Shown here: positions 25,839 through 34,516 of the stretch, piece by piece
Position numbering within the stretch: the first letter of the stretch is position 1
Layout of the letters: each line of letters starts with the position of its first letter
Source: Oscillospiraceae bacterium
Lineage (GTDB): Bacteria; Bacillota; Clostridia; Monoglobales; Monoglobaceae
Length of the DNA stretch: 42,502 nucleotides
Assembly: GCA_015068655.1 (NCBI GenBank)
Contig: SVKC01000014.1
Coordinates: 1-42,502, forward strand
Direction: 5' to 3'
The notes under the pieces: generated by a model
The model's input: the letters and a program-made list of their open reading frames with translations, nothing else
What the model was told of the DNA's origin: nothing
Database searches by the model: none
Translations under genes and position numbers: made by a program

Positions 25839-27590
25839 ATGTTAAATTTTAAAGAAAAGGAGAATGTAAAAATGGTAAACAAAAAAATGGTAGCAAAACT
25901 GACAACATTGGTACTGGCATTATGTTTGGCTCTTGGTATGATTCCCGCAAATGCGGCATACAACAAGACCTTTGACGTGTGGGATGGCTCTGTAACAGAG
26001 AATTGGGTTCAGAACTCGAAGCATTCAGGAACTAATACTGCAGGAGTTGGTGCCGGTTGCACTTATTATATCGATTCAGCGGCAGACTTCATTGCGTTCA
26101 GAAATGCAATTTATGAAGGCGTTGACACAACTGCTGACTACGGCGGCACAGCACCTCTTACACCTTTCTGGAGATGTACTGTTGAGCTGAGATGTAACAT
26201 CGACCTTAATAACATTAACCTTGCTTATGGTATCGGTTCCGATTATGCAACCAAGAGCAGAGAAAACAATACCAAGGGCGAATGGCATCGTTTTGGTGGA
26301 ATATTCAACGGTAATGGTTATGTAATCAAGGGTATCAGCATTGACCCCAACCAGCCTGACGGAGCATTGGTTCAGCCCGGCGAAAGCTCATTTGACACAG
26401 ACGATAACAATATTAACGAAGCTGTTGAGGCGGTAAAAACAGGTGGTTACATCGGTCTTTTCAGCTACTTCAGAGGCGACAATGATGCGGCTAATGCCTA
26501 TGCCGGAAGAATAATCAACCTTCACCTTGAAGATGTTGAAATCACACTTCCTGATGAAGATATTTCATACAAAGCAGGTGCTCTCATTGGTTACGGTCTT
26601 TATGACGTGAACATTGCTTCCTGTAGTGTTAAGAATGTTACATTCAAGAGAAATGCTGCAACAAACACACAACCTCGTTGTTATATAGGTGGTATGGCAG
26701 GCTTCCTTGAAGCTACTGCAACATATATCAGGAACTCGTATGTTAAGGGCGTTGACTTCTCACAGCTTCCCGGTGGTTTGTATATGACAAACCTTTTTGC
26801 CAGCGGTATGATGAACGTAAGCAACCTTAACTTCCTGAATGTTTATTCAATGGACGTAAAGGAAAATAATGCTGAATTTACTGCAGGTTCAACACTCACA
26901 AGTGGTATCTACTACTATGATTCTTTGATTTACACAGTTGGCGGTACATTCACAGCAGGTTATGCAAATGGTCATGCTTATGCAGAGGTTCCCACAAGAA
27001 TCATCAATAATGTAAGACAGGACGCATCAAATGTGAAGCTTGGTGATCAGCCCGTTAACGTATACAAAGGTGGAACAATCGGCTTTGCAGGTGGCGGTAC
27101 ACAGTCAGACAGAAGCTATCCCTATTATATGATGCCCATTAATAATGGTGGTTACACAATTAACTACACTCCCACAGCTTCAGAAAGAATTATCCTTGGA
27201 CGTGATGCAAAGCTTCTTTCGGGCGGTTCTGCGGTTACAGCAATTCCCGAAACTGCAATAGAAGTAACAGCTCAGGTTGAAATCCTCAACTCAACACGCG
27301 AAGCTCAGGAGGTTGATGTTGTTATCGCAGGCTACCTGAACGGAAAGCTGGTGAGAGTCGTTGCTGAAACCTTGACTGCGGAAGCCGCAACAGTAAAAAT
27401 GAACAACGGTGGGGCAAGTGACGCTCTCGGTTCTGTTTGCGTGAAGCCCAGTGTTGACACAGGTTTTGCAAAGGTTGTAACAACAAAGAGCATCAGCACA
27501 GAAGGTCTTGACACAATTAAGGTATTCTGCTGGAACGCTCTTGGCGACCTTTATGCCCTCAGCCCCAGTCTTGAAATCACAAACAACTAA
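25839..27590 (+). CDS. Secreted GLUG-like beta-helix protein, second paralogue
   Basis: 583 residues from ATG 25839, which has AAAGGAGG eight bases upstream. A second ATG at 25872 also has a good site (AAGGAG, nine bases upstream) and begins the signal peptide more typically (KMVAKLTTLVLALCLALGM, cut after ANA), leaving 572 residues. The longer form would add an 11-residue charged extension. The body repeats the GLUG pattern of the 5464 product: VWDGSVTENW, IDSAADFIAFRNAIYEG, LRCNIDLNNINLAYGIGS, FNGNGYVIKGISIDPNQ and IGLFSYFRG. The last ~110 residues form a beta-sandwich ending with IKVFCWNALGDLYALSP, the same type of ending as in the 21489 and 27606 modules. Probable surface glycan-binding protein; no catalytic residues assigned. 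Confidence 0.8.
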   Translation: MLNFKEKENVKMVNKKMVAKLTTLVLALCLALGMIPANAAYNKTFDVWDGSVTENWVQNSKHSGTNTAGVGAGCTYYIDSAADFIAFRNAIYEGVDTTADYGGTAPLTPFWRCTVELRCNIDLNNINLAYGIGSDYATKSRENNTKGEWHRFGGIFNGNGYVIKGISIDPNQPDGALVQPGESSFDTDDNNINEAVEAVKTGGYIGLFSYFRGDNDAANAYAGRIINLHLEDVEITLPDEDISYKAGALIGYGLYDVNIASCSVKNVTFKRNAATNTQPRCYIGGMAGFLEATATYIRNSYVKGVDFSQLPGGLYMTNLFASGMMNVSNLNFLNVYSMDVKENNAEFTAGSTLTSGIYYYDSLIYTVGGTFTAGYANGHAYAEVPTRIINNVRQDASNVKLGDQPVNVYKGGTIGFAGGGTQSDRSYPYYMMPINNGGYTINYTPTASERIILGRDAKLLSGGSAVTAIPETAIEVTAQVEILNSTREAQEVDVVIAGYLNGKLVRVVAETLTAEAATVKMNNGGASDALGSVCVKPSVDTGFAKVVTTKSISTEGLDTIKVFCWNALGDLYALSPSLEITNN

Positions 27591-27605
27591 TCAAGGAGAA
27601 CATTT

Positions 27606-29339
27606 ATGAAAAATTTAAAGAAAATTAGTGCAATACTCCTTGTGATGATAATGCTACTGTCAAGCCTTTCGGCTATGGCAGCAGCCCCCCAGGGCTTGAT
27701 TACAAACGTAAAAAGCTTTCAGAGCGGTGTCAACATCAAGGGTGAACTTGACACTGCATATGCAGGCAAAACAGTTTCAATCCTTCTTGTAAATGCAAAT
27801 GCAGATATGAACAGCCTTTCCTTTGACGACGTTGCATACATTGATGATTGCAAGGTTGACAGCTACGGAAAATATTCATTGACATTCACTTGCCGTGATG
27901 GTTTTGACCCTGCAAACTGCAAGGTTTATGCAAGAATCGGCAGTGAAGATGTTACAAGCTCTGTTGTTAATGCAGTTTCGGAGGAAAATGTTCTTGAACT
28001 CATTGACTACACAGTGAACATCAGTCAGGATTTGACCGTGAGCACAGCAACTGTTGAAGTTGCAAACGAATTCAACATTACAGACGAAGCACTTATTCAA
28101 TACACACCCGTTCTTGCTTTCTTTGACGATAGCGAAAGATTGATTGAAGTGAAGGTTGGCGAAACAAACAACCCCAAGGTTCAGACAATCATCCCTGCAG
28201 GAACAAGAACAACAAAAGCGTTTGTATGGAAGAGCATTGAAACTCTCATTCCCCTTTGTGTTCCCGATGTTGAAACAAAGAAGGATAATCTCAACATCCT
28301 CATCATCGGCAACAGCTTCTCTGTTGACGGAACATACTACCTCGAAAAGCTTGCAAAGGCTGAAGGTATTGACATGAACGTTGCGGTTATTCAGCACGGT
28401 GGTTCACGTCTTTCAACTGTTTGGGATTACAGAGAAAAGGATCCCGACGGCAATCCCTATTTCTCATTCCAGTACATCGGCGGTTCAACAACAGGCGGTG
28501 TTGACCTTGACTATGCATTTGAGCAGGGCGTTGCTTGGGACTATGTTCTCATTCAGGAATGGCGTCCCGATGCAGGCACATATGAAGCTGCCTGGGCACC
28601 TTATGTAACAAATCTTGCAAAATATATCAAGGAAAAATGCCCCAATGCTGAACTTGGTCTCCAGATGACATGGGCATTCGAGCTTGGAAAGCCCATGAGC
28701 GGTTACTATGACGGCACTCTTGATGACGATCCCAATGAAAAGGGCATCGGTCAGAAGGCAATGTGGGCAAACTGCTATAACTTCAACAAGCGTGCCGCAA
28801 AGGAAATGGGTGAATTCCAGTGGAAGGAAGGCACAACTGTTTCCTTCGGTGGTGTTCCTGTAACAATCGTTCCCAGTGGTTACGCAATCCAGTACGCTCG
28901 CAGTGTTGAAGTTGACGGCGTCAAGAAGTTTGACACAGTATGGGATGGCGGCAAGTATGACGATGCGGCTCATGCATTCGATGCATTGCCGGAAGGTTCA
29001 AAGCTTGTTGCCGATGCTGATGATCTTATTTCAGATGCCGATAAAGCGGCAGGAAAAATCAGACTCCATCGTGACGGCTTCCATATGAGCCAGGCAGGAA
29101 GATACCTGATTGGTTGTGTATGGTTCGAAACCTTCACAGGAAAGTCACCTGTTGGCAACTCATTTGTTCCCGGCACAGAAACATTTGACTCTGACGTCAG
29201 CGGTGCTACATACAGAACATCAAAATCAGGTACACAATGGGTAAGCTATGATGCAATGGATGCAGAAACTGCAACACTTATTCAGAATGTTGCACACGAA
29301 GCAGTTACAAAATATAACAAAGGCGATATTATTGAATAA
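27606..29339 (+). CDS. Secreted SGNH-hydrolase-like esterase (DUF4886-like) with N-terminal module
   Basis: 577 residues with a signal peptide (KISAILLVMIMLLSSLSAMA). Residues ~25-220 are the same two-part beta module that ends the 21489 product (YAGKTVSILLVNANADM, DPANCKVYARIGSEDVTSSV, TTKAFVWKSIETLIPLC). From ~229 the SGNH hydrolase fold begins: LNILIIGNSFSVDG with Ser237, a block with DYVLIQEWRPDAG, and the final LHRDGFHMSQAGRYL with Asp490 and His493. This order is typical of DUF4886 SGNH proteins, some of which are probable carbohydrate esterases that remove acetyl or similar groups. Here it would deacylate the target glycan outside the cell. The acyl group and sugar are unknown. Last gene of the second surface block; no terminator is evident after it. 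Confidence 0.82.
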   Translation: MKNLKKISAILLVMIMLLSSLSAMAAAPQGLITNVKSFQSGVNIKGELDTAYAGKTVSILLVNANADMNSLSFDDVAYIDDCKVDSYGKYSLTFTCRDGFDPANCKVYARIGSEDVTSSVVNAVSEENVLELIDYTVNISQDLTVSTATVEVANEFNITDEALIQYTPVLAFFDDSERLIEVKVGETNNPKVQTIIPAGTRTTKAFVWKSIETLIPLCVPDVETKKDNLNILIIGNSFSVDGTYYLEKLAKAEGIDMNVAVIQHGGSRLSTVWDYREKDPDGNPYFSFQYIGGSTTGGVDLDYAFEQGVAWDYVLIQEWRPDAGTYEAAWAPYVTNLAKYIKEKCPNAELGLQMTWAFELGKPMSGYYDGTLDDDPNEKGIGQKAMWANCYNFNKRAAKEMGEFQWKEGTTVSFGGVPVTIVPSGYAIQYARSVEVDGVKKFDTVWDGGKYDDAAHAFDALPEGSKLVADADDLISDADKAAGKIRLHRDGFHMSQAGRYLIGCVWFETFTGKSPVGNSFVPGTETFDSDVSGATYRTSKSGTQWVSYDAMDAETATLIQNVAHEAVTKYNKGDIIE

Positions 29340-29357
29340 ATTCAATTTTGAGTGTCT

Positions 29358-29386
29358 TTGAGAAATGTACGTTATTTATGTTTTAT
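29358..29386 (+). promoter_or_regulatory. Putative promoter before the catabolic operon
   Basis: TTGAGA (29358-29363), exactly 17 bp, then TTTTAT (29381-29386): a good -35 and moderate -10 for sigma-A. It overlaps the inverted-repeat structure at 29362-29424. It would drive the cytoplasmic catabolic genes from 29555 independently of the surface genes. Confidence 0.4.
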
Positions 29387-29424
29387 CTTCGGCAGATGAA
29401 ACATTCCGGCCATTAGTACATTTC
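29362..29424 (+). promoter_or_regulatory. Nested inverted repeats upstream of the GH38 gene
   Basis: Outer arms GAAATGTAC (29362-29370) and GTACATTTC (29416-29424) are perfectly complementary. Nested inside, ATGTTTTATC (29378-29387) pairs with GATGAAACAT (29395-29404) with one G-U pair, closing a TTCGGCA loop. The loop bases TCGG could also pair with CCGG (29406-29409) in the right-hand internal loop. It may be an RNA structure or a pair of operator half-sites. No known riboswitch class is recognised. Confidence 0.4.
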
Positions 29425-29483
29425 GGGGAAGCCTGACTTTCCAAAACAAATTCGGCTATGTTAAAGAAAGAAGGCTGTGGTTT

Positions 29484-29510
29484 TATGGGCGGTTGATATA
29501 ACCGCCCATA
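29484..29510 (+). promoter_or_regulatory. Perfect 11-bp hairpin in the GH38 leader
   Basis: TATGGGCGGTT (29484-29494) and AACCGCCCATA (29500-29510) pair perfectly around a GATAT loop. No T-run follows, so it is not an intrinsic terminator. It ends 45 bp before the chosen start at 29555. Its presence argues that this stretch is untranslated leader rather than the N-terminus of the enzyme. Confidence 0.55.
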
Positions 29511-29554
29511 CGCCATATATAAAAAACTATGAATTGGCAAGGGAAGGGTATGCT

Positions 29555-32500
29555 ATGGATTTTTCAAGTGATAAAATAAAAGTTTTTTTGAATGAATTGA
29601 AAAAAAGTATGACAGTAAAGCAGACCGAAATCAAGGGGTTTGTTTACAAAGAATGTGATTATGAGAATCTTGAAAATTTGCCAAAGGTGGACTCTTCGTG
29701 GAAAACTTTTGAAGAAAAAGACCTTTGGGGTGGCGCTCCTTGCAGGCACTTCTGGTTTTATAATAAGTTCAAAACAGAAAATGAAACTGTTTTCAAGCTC
29801 CGTACGGGTATGTACGGAGAAGGTTGGGGGCCGGGTAATCCCCAGTTTATTATTTTTCTTAACGGAAAAATGGTTTACGGAATGGATTATTTTCATCCCG
29901 ATATTATTATTGATGCAAATACCGAATATGAAATGTATATTTACGCATACACCAACGATTCCACAAAAATGCTGGAGTTCAACGGATTTATTGCTGAAAT
30001 CAATCCTCTTGCGGAAAAGCTTTATTATGACATAAAGGTTCCCTTTGATGTGTGCGAATATCTTGATGAAGACGACAAGAACCGTATTAATATTATGAAT
30101 TATCTGAAAAATACGGTCAATATTATAGATTTGAGAATCCCCGGATCAAGGGATTTCAATGCATCTCTCAAGAAGGCAGATGCTTACATAAGCCGCGAAT
30201 TTTACGGCGAATACTGCGACAGCTCCGAGGTTTCGGTAATCGGAATCGGTCATTCACATATTGATATTGCGTGGCTGTGGACTGTTCAGCAGACCAGAGA
30301 AAAGGTGCTCAGGACATTTTCTACGGTTGTGAGCCTTATGAAATATTATCCCGAATACAAATTCATTTCTTCTCAGGCACAGCTTTATGAGTTTGTGAAG
30401 GAGGATGCACCACAGCTTTATGAAGAAATAAAAAAGCTTGTTGCTCAGGGCAGATGGGAAATTGAAGGTGCTATGTGGGTTGAGGCAGACTGCAACCTTT
30501 CGGGTGGTGAGAGCCTTGTGAGACAAATCCTTTTCGGAAAAAGATTTTTCAAATCCGAGTTTGACAAGGACTGCAAGGTTTTGTGGCTTCCCGATGTATT
30601 CGGCTATTGTGCCGCTCTTCCGCAGATTCTTCAAAAAAGCGGTGTGAACAAGTTTGTCACATCAAAAATCAGCTGGAACGAAGGCAACACAATGCCCCAC
30701 GACACCTTTATGTGGCAGGGAATAGACGGTACAGAAATCCTGACCTACTTCTTGACCGGTCAGGACAAAAAACGTGGTGAAAAGCCTGTTCGTTATGCAG
30801 ATTATACGGGAAAAGTCACTGCCGCACAGCTTGCAGGCACCTGGGAACGGTATCAGGACAAGAATATAAGCAATGAAGTTCTTCTGCCCTATGGCTATGG
30901 TGACGGCGGGGGCGGGTCAACTGCGTGGATGCTTGAAATGGGAAGAAGACTTGAAAAGGGAATTAACGGTTGCCCCAAATTCAAATTTGATACAGTCACA
31001 AGCTTCCTTGATGGACTTTTGAAAACAACCGAAAAGCACAAAAATGTTCCCAAGTGGGTTGGTGAGCTTTATCTCGAATACCATCGGGGAACATACACAT
31101 CTATGGCGAAGAATAAGAGCAACAACAGAAAATGCGAGTTTCTTTATCATAATGCAGAGCTGCTTTCGGAGATGGCAGGGATGCTTTGCGGAGCGGAATA
31201 TCCTCAAGACACAATCAATGAGGGCTGGAAAAAAATTCTTCTCAATCAGTTCCACGATATTATCCCCGGTTCTTCCATAAAGGAAGTGTATGACGTCAGC
31301 GACAGAGAATACAGCGAGGTTAAGGTTGCAGGTGAAGCAATAGTTGACGGAAAATGTCAGGCGATTGCGAGAAATATCGGTTCCGAGGGTGGGCTGCTTG
31401 TGTTCAACAATACTCCATTCACCCAAAGCGGCACGGTGTTTGTTGACGGCCAGGCAGTTTATGTTGAGGACATTCCTGCAAATGGCTACAAGGTGACAAA
31501 TTCCGTTGAAAGCAAAAACAAAATTAAGCTTTCAAAAAATATTATGGAAAATGCCTTCTTTAAGGTGCGTTTCAAAGATGGTGATATTGTAAGCATTTAT
31601 GACAAGAAGAACTGCCGTGAGGTCATAAAAAAAGGTGAAAAAGCAAACGAGCTCCTTGCCTTTGAGGACTTCCCAAAGGATTGGGATGCTTGGGAAATAA
31701 CCAACTACTACACAGAAAAAATGTGGAAGATTGATGATGTTACAGCCTTCGAACAGATTGACTACGGCGAAAAGGCAGGCTTCAAAGTAACAAAGAAATT
31801 TCTTAATTCTGAAATTGTTCAGGAAATTTGCCTTTATGCAAACACTCCAAAAATTGATTTTGACACATATATCAACTGGAAGGAAGCACATATCCTTCTG
31901 AAGGCGGCTTTTCCCATTGATGTTCATTGTGACAAGGCAACCTTTGACATTCAGTTTGGTAATGTTGAAAGACCCACTCACCGCAACACAAGTTGGGATG
32001 AAGCCAAGTTTGAGGTTTGTGCACACAAATTTGCGGATGTGGCAGAGGATGGCTATGGTGTCAGCCTTATGAACGATTGCAAATATGGATATGATGTTCT
32101 GGGAAGCACGATGAGGCTCACCCTGCTCAAAAGTGCAACCTATCCCAATCCCGATGCAGATAAATGCGAGCACAGATTCACATATTCACTTTATCCTCAT
32201 TCGGGGGATTTCCGTCAGGCGAATACTTATGCTTATGCTTACGCGCTTAACAATCCGCTGACCGCATTGGAAATTGGTGCAGGAAAGGGCGAGTTGCCGT
32301 CGGAATTCAGCTTTGTTGGTGCTGATTGCGAAAATATAATAATCGAAACGGTGAAAAAAGCCGAGGATTCGGGTGAAATCATCGTGAGACTTTATGACAG
32401 CTTCAAAAGACGAAGCACTCCCAAAATCACATTTGGTTTTGATGTTGAATCTGCTTTTGTATGCGATATGATGGAAAATAAAACAGAAGAACTTGAAGTT

Positions 32501-32578
32501 AAGGATAATACCGTTGTGCTTGAAGTGAAACCCTTTGAAATTGTGACATTGAGAGTAAAAAGAAGAGAGGTTCAATAA
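29555..32578 (+). CDS. GH38 alpha-mannosidase
   Basis: 1007 residues from ATG 29555, with GGGAAGGG upstream; an in-frame ATG at 29477 would read through the leader hairpin and lacks a site. No signal peptide. The N-terminal domain (to ~220) precedes the GH38 catalytic domain: HSHIDIAWLW gives zinc ligands His233, His235 and Asp237; WLPDVFGYCAALPQ gives the nucleophile Asp347; NQFHDIIPGS is the later conserved His motif. A helical middle domain and large beta C-terminal domains follow, as normal for the family. GH38 enzymes release terminal alpha-linked mannose by a retaining, metal-dependent mechanism, here from imported oligosaccharides in the cytoplasm. It heads the catabolic operon and its stop codon overlaps the next start (TAATG). 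Confidence 0.92.
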   Translation: MDFSSDKIKVFLNELKKSMTVKQTEIKGFVYKECDYENLENLPKVDSSWKTFEEKDLWGGAPCRHFWFYNKFKTENETVFKLRTGMYGEGWGPGNPQFIIFLNGKMVYGMDYFHPDIIIDANTEYEMYIYAYTNDSTKMLEFNGFIAEINPLAEKLYYDIKVPFDVCEYLDEDDKNRINIMNYLKNTVNIIDLRIPGSRDFNASLKKADAYISREFYGEYCDSSEVSVIGIGHSHIDIAWLWTVQQTREKVLRTFSTVVSLMKYYPEYKFISSQAQLYEFVKEDAPQLYEEIKKLVAQGRWEIEGAMWVEADCNLSGGESLVRQILFGKRFFKSEFDKDCKVLWLPDVFGYCAALPQILQKSGVNKFVTSKISWNEGNTMPHDTFMWQGIDGTEILTYFLTGQDKKRGEKPVRYADYTGKVTAAQLAGTWERYQDKNISNEVLLPYGYGDGGGGSTAWMLEMGRRLEKGINGCPKFKFDTVTSFLDGLLKTTEKHKNVPKWVGELYLEYHRGTYTSMAKNKSNNRKCEFLYHNAELLSEMAGMLCGAEYPQDTINEGWKKILLNQFHDIIPGSSIKEVYDVSDREYSEVKVAGEAIVDGKCQAIARNIGSEGGLLVFNNTPFTQSGTVFVDGQAVYVEDIPANGYKVTNSVESKNKIKLSKNIMENAFFKVRFKDGDIVSIYDKKNCREVIKKGEKANELLAFEDFPKDWDAWEITNYYTEKMWKIDDVTAFEQIDYGEKAGFKVTKKFLNSEIVQEICLYANTPKIDFDTYINWKEAHILLKAAFPIDVHCDKATFDIQFGNVERPTHRNTSWDEAKFEVCAHKFADVAEDGYGVSLMNDCKYGYDVLGSTMRLTLLKSATYPNPDADKCEHRFTYSLYPHSGDFRQANTYAYAYALNNPLTALEIGAGKGELPSEFSFVGADCENIIIETVKKAEDSGEIIVRLYDSFKRRSTPKITFGFDVESAFVCDMMENKTEELEVKDNTVVLEVKPFEIVTLRVKRREVQ

Positions 32579-34497
32579 TGATAAATAAAGTAGAAATTCA
32601 AAAACTGACAAAAAAAATAACGGACAATTTTTTTGCAACACGTCCCCAAAAGGATGTTGTATATCGTCCTTGCCTTAAAAATGAGGCGGTATCAAGCAAA
32701 ATCCTCGGTGAGATATATGTTGATTTAAAGAAGATGTATCCCGAAGCGGTGACAGGGGATTATGCCTTTGTTACAACACGCATTATTGCATCAAGAAGCG
32801 AAACGGTAACTCTCAGGGTAACGGGAAAGCCTGAGGTATACCTCAACGATGAACAAATTTACTTAAACGAAAAAAATGAGTTACAAATGCATGTTGAAAC
32901 AGGCGATTTGCTTACATTCAAATGTACGGCAGAAGAAGACTGCTTCGGGGTTGGTTTTGCAATTTCAACCATATTTTATCCCGGTATGTGGGCGTGTGAC
33001 TATCTTCTTTGGGTTCGGGCGACCATGCCTGTCCCAGAATACTATGGGGAGGACGGTGTTTCAATATCAAAGCTGAACAGATGTGATATTGCTTTCCCTA
33101 TGGGAACAACCGACGATAAGAATATTGATTTTGCAAAGATATATCCCAATGGAGAATATGCCTTTGCCTTGACCTATGCTTTGTGTGACACTGTATATAA
33201 CGGTGAGGGTGAGGCTTTTGTGAATGGTCAGAAGTATGACGGAGCGGTTATTAAAAAGGGTAGCAGTCTGATTGTTCGTGCGAATCGCAAAGATGGATTT
33301 TTGGTGAATACGGGTGATGACGGCAATTTTGGATTGGATTTTGTTGAATCAAATCGTGAAAACGCTCCAAAGTGGCTTCTGCTCGGTGGGCTTGATGAAG
33401 ACAACCTTCCCAAAATTCAGTTCAAAAAGCCATATAAGGGACAGTTCTGGAGACTTTGTGATGGTTCATATCTCCGTCCCTATCTTGATACCCATTTCTA
33501 CGGACTATGGTTCTACGCCTTGATGGTTGGTCAATACGGAATATTGAAAGCGGCACCCCTTATGGGTGAGGAATTGAAGGAATATTTCATTTCGGGAATG
33601 AGCATTATGGCGGATTTCTTTGATTATATGAGGTATGACACATCTGTTTTCGGTGCACCAAGCTTTTTGCAGAGAAGCATTGCACTTGCAGATCTTGATT
33701 CCATCGGAACAATGGGAATGAACTTCTGTGACCTGTATGCTTTGAAACCATCGGATGAGGTGAAGCACGTTATTGACAGTTTGTATGATGCAATGTGCAA
33801 AAACATTCCCAGATTCCCTGACGGCACCTTCCACAGAGAAGCAACAATGTGGTCGGATGATACCTTCATGAGTATGCCGTTCCTTTCAAGACTAGGAAAG
33901 CTTACCGGAGATAAAAAGTATTTTGAAGAATGTATATGCCAGATAAATGGCTTCTTCAAACGATTGTTCATGGAGAATGAAAAGCTGATTTCTCATATCT
34001 ATTTCCTTGAAGATGAAAAGGCAAACAAAGTTCCCTGGGGTCGCGGAAACGGTTGGGTGTTCATTACTCTCAGTGAGGTTCTTGAAAGAATTCCCGATTC
34101 TTTTGAAGAAAAGAAGGATATTATCGACAAATTCCGTACCTTTGCAGAAGGTGTGAGAGCGGTTCAGGATGAAAGCGGAATGTGGCATCAGGTGCTCAAT
34201 ATGCCCTCGTCTTATGAAGAAACTTCCTGCACGGGTATGTTTGCTCTGGGAATGCTTCGTGGTGTGAAAAACGGTTGGCTTGATGAGAGTTATATGGAAA
34301 ATGTGGAAAAGGCAATAAGGGGCATTGAAGCAAAAGCGGTTGACGCTGATGGAAATATCACAGGTGTTTGCCGTGGCTCCCAATGTAGTTATGACCCGTC
34401 ATATTATGCACAACTGGGTACGGTTGTGAATGATGACCACGGAACGGGAATTATCCTTGCTTTGCTTGCGGAATACTATATTACGATAGGGAAATGA
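32578..34497 (+). CDS. GH105 unsaturated uronyl hydrolase with extra N-terminal domain
   Basis: 639 residues. ATG 32578 overlaps the GH38 stop codon. Single-domain YteR/YesR-type GH105 enzymes are about 370 residues; here they correspond to roughly residues 290-639, preceded by a ~290-residue beta-rich domain with no family that I recognise. In the GH105 part: TMWSDDTFMSMPFLSRLG (Asp427/Asp428 region, the catalytic-Asp neighbourhood), WGRGNGWVFITLSEVL, SYEETSCTGMFALGML. No signal peptide. GH105 removes a 4,5-unsaturated uronic acid from the non-reducing end of oligosaccharides made by polysaccharide lyases. Its product fits the KduI/KduD pair downstream. Whether the uronate is galacturonic or glucuronic cannot be told. 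Confidence 0.88.
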   Translation: MINKVEIQKLTKKITDNFFATRPQKDVVYRPCLKNEAVSSKILGEIYVDLKKMYPEAVTGDYAFVTTRIIASRSETVTLRVTGKPEVYLNDEQIYLNEKNELQMHVETGDLLTFKCTAEEDCFGVGFAISTIFYPGMWACDYLLWVRATMPVPEYYGEDGVSISKLNRCDIAFPMGTTDDKNIDFAKIYPNGEYAFALTYALCDTVYNGEGEAFVNGQKYDGAVIKKGSSLIVRANRKDGFLVNTGDDGNFGLDFVESNRENAPKWLLLGGLDEDNLPKIQFKKPYKGQFWRLCDGSYLRPYLDTHFYGLWFYALMVGQYGILKAAPLMGEELKEYFISGMSIMADFFDYMRYDTSVFGAPSFLQRSIALADLDSIGTMGMNFCDLYALKPSDEVKHVIDSLYDAMCKNIPRFPDGTFHREATMWSDDTFMSMPFLSRLGKLTGDKKYFEECICQINGFFKRLFMENEKLISHIYFLEDEKANKVPWGRGNGWVFITLSEVLERIPDSFEEKKDIIDKFRTFAEGVRAVQDESGMWHQVLNMPSSYEETSCTGMFALGMLRGVKNGWLDESYMENVEKAIRGIEAKAVDADGNITGVCRGSQCSYDPSYYAQLGTVVNDDHGTGIILALLAEYYITIGK

Positions 34498-34516
34498 ATT
34501 GAGGTGACGTATCAAA

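Noticed and set aside
29477-29554. Upstream start giving the GH38 protein 26 more residues
   Set aside because: The stretch contains a perfect hairpin and no ribosome-binding site; ATG 29555 has a good one.
31532-32173. 213-residue antisense reading frame opposite the GH38 gene
   Set aside because: Shadow of a confident alpha-mannosidase; no ribosome-binding site or domain.
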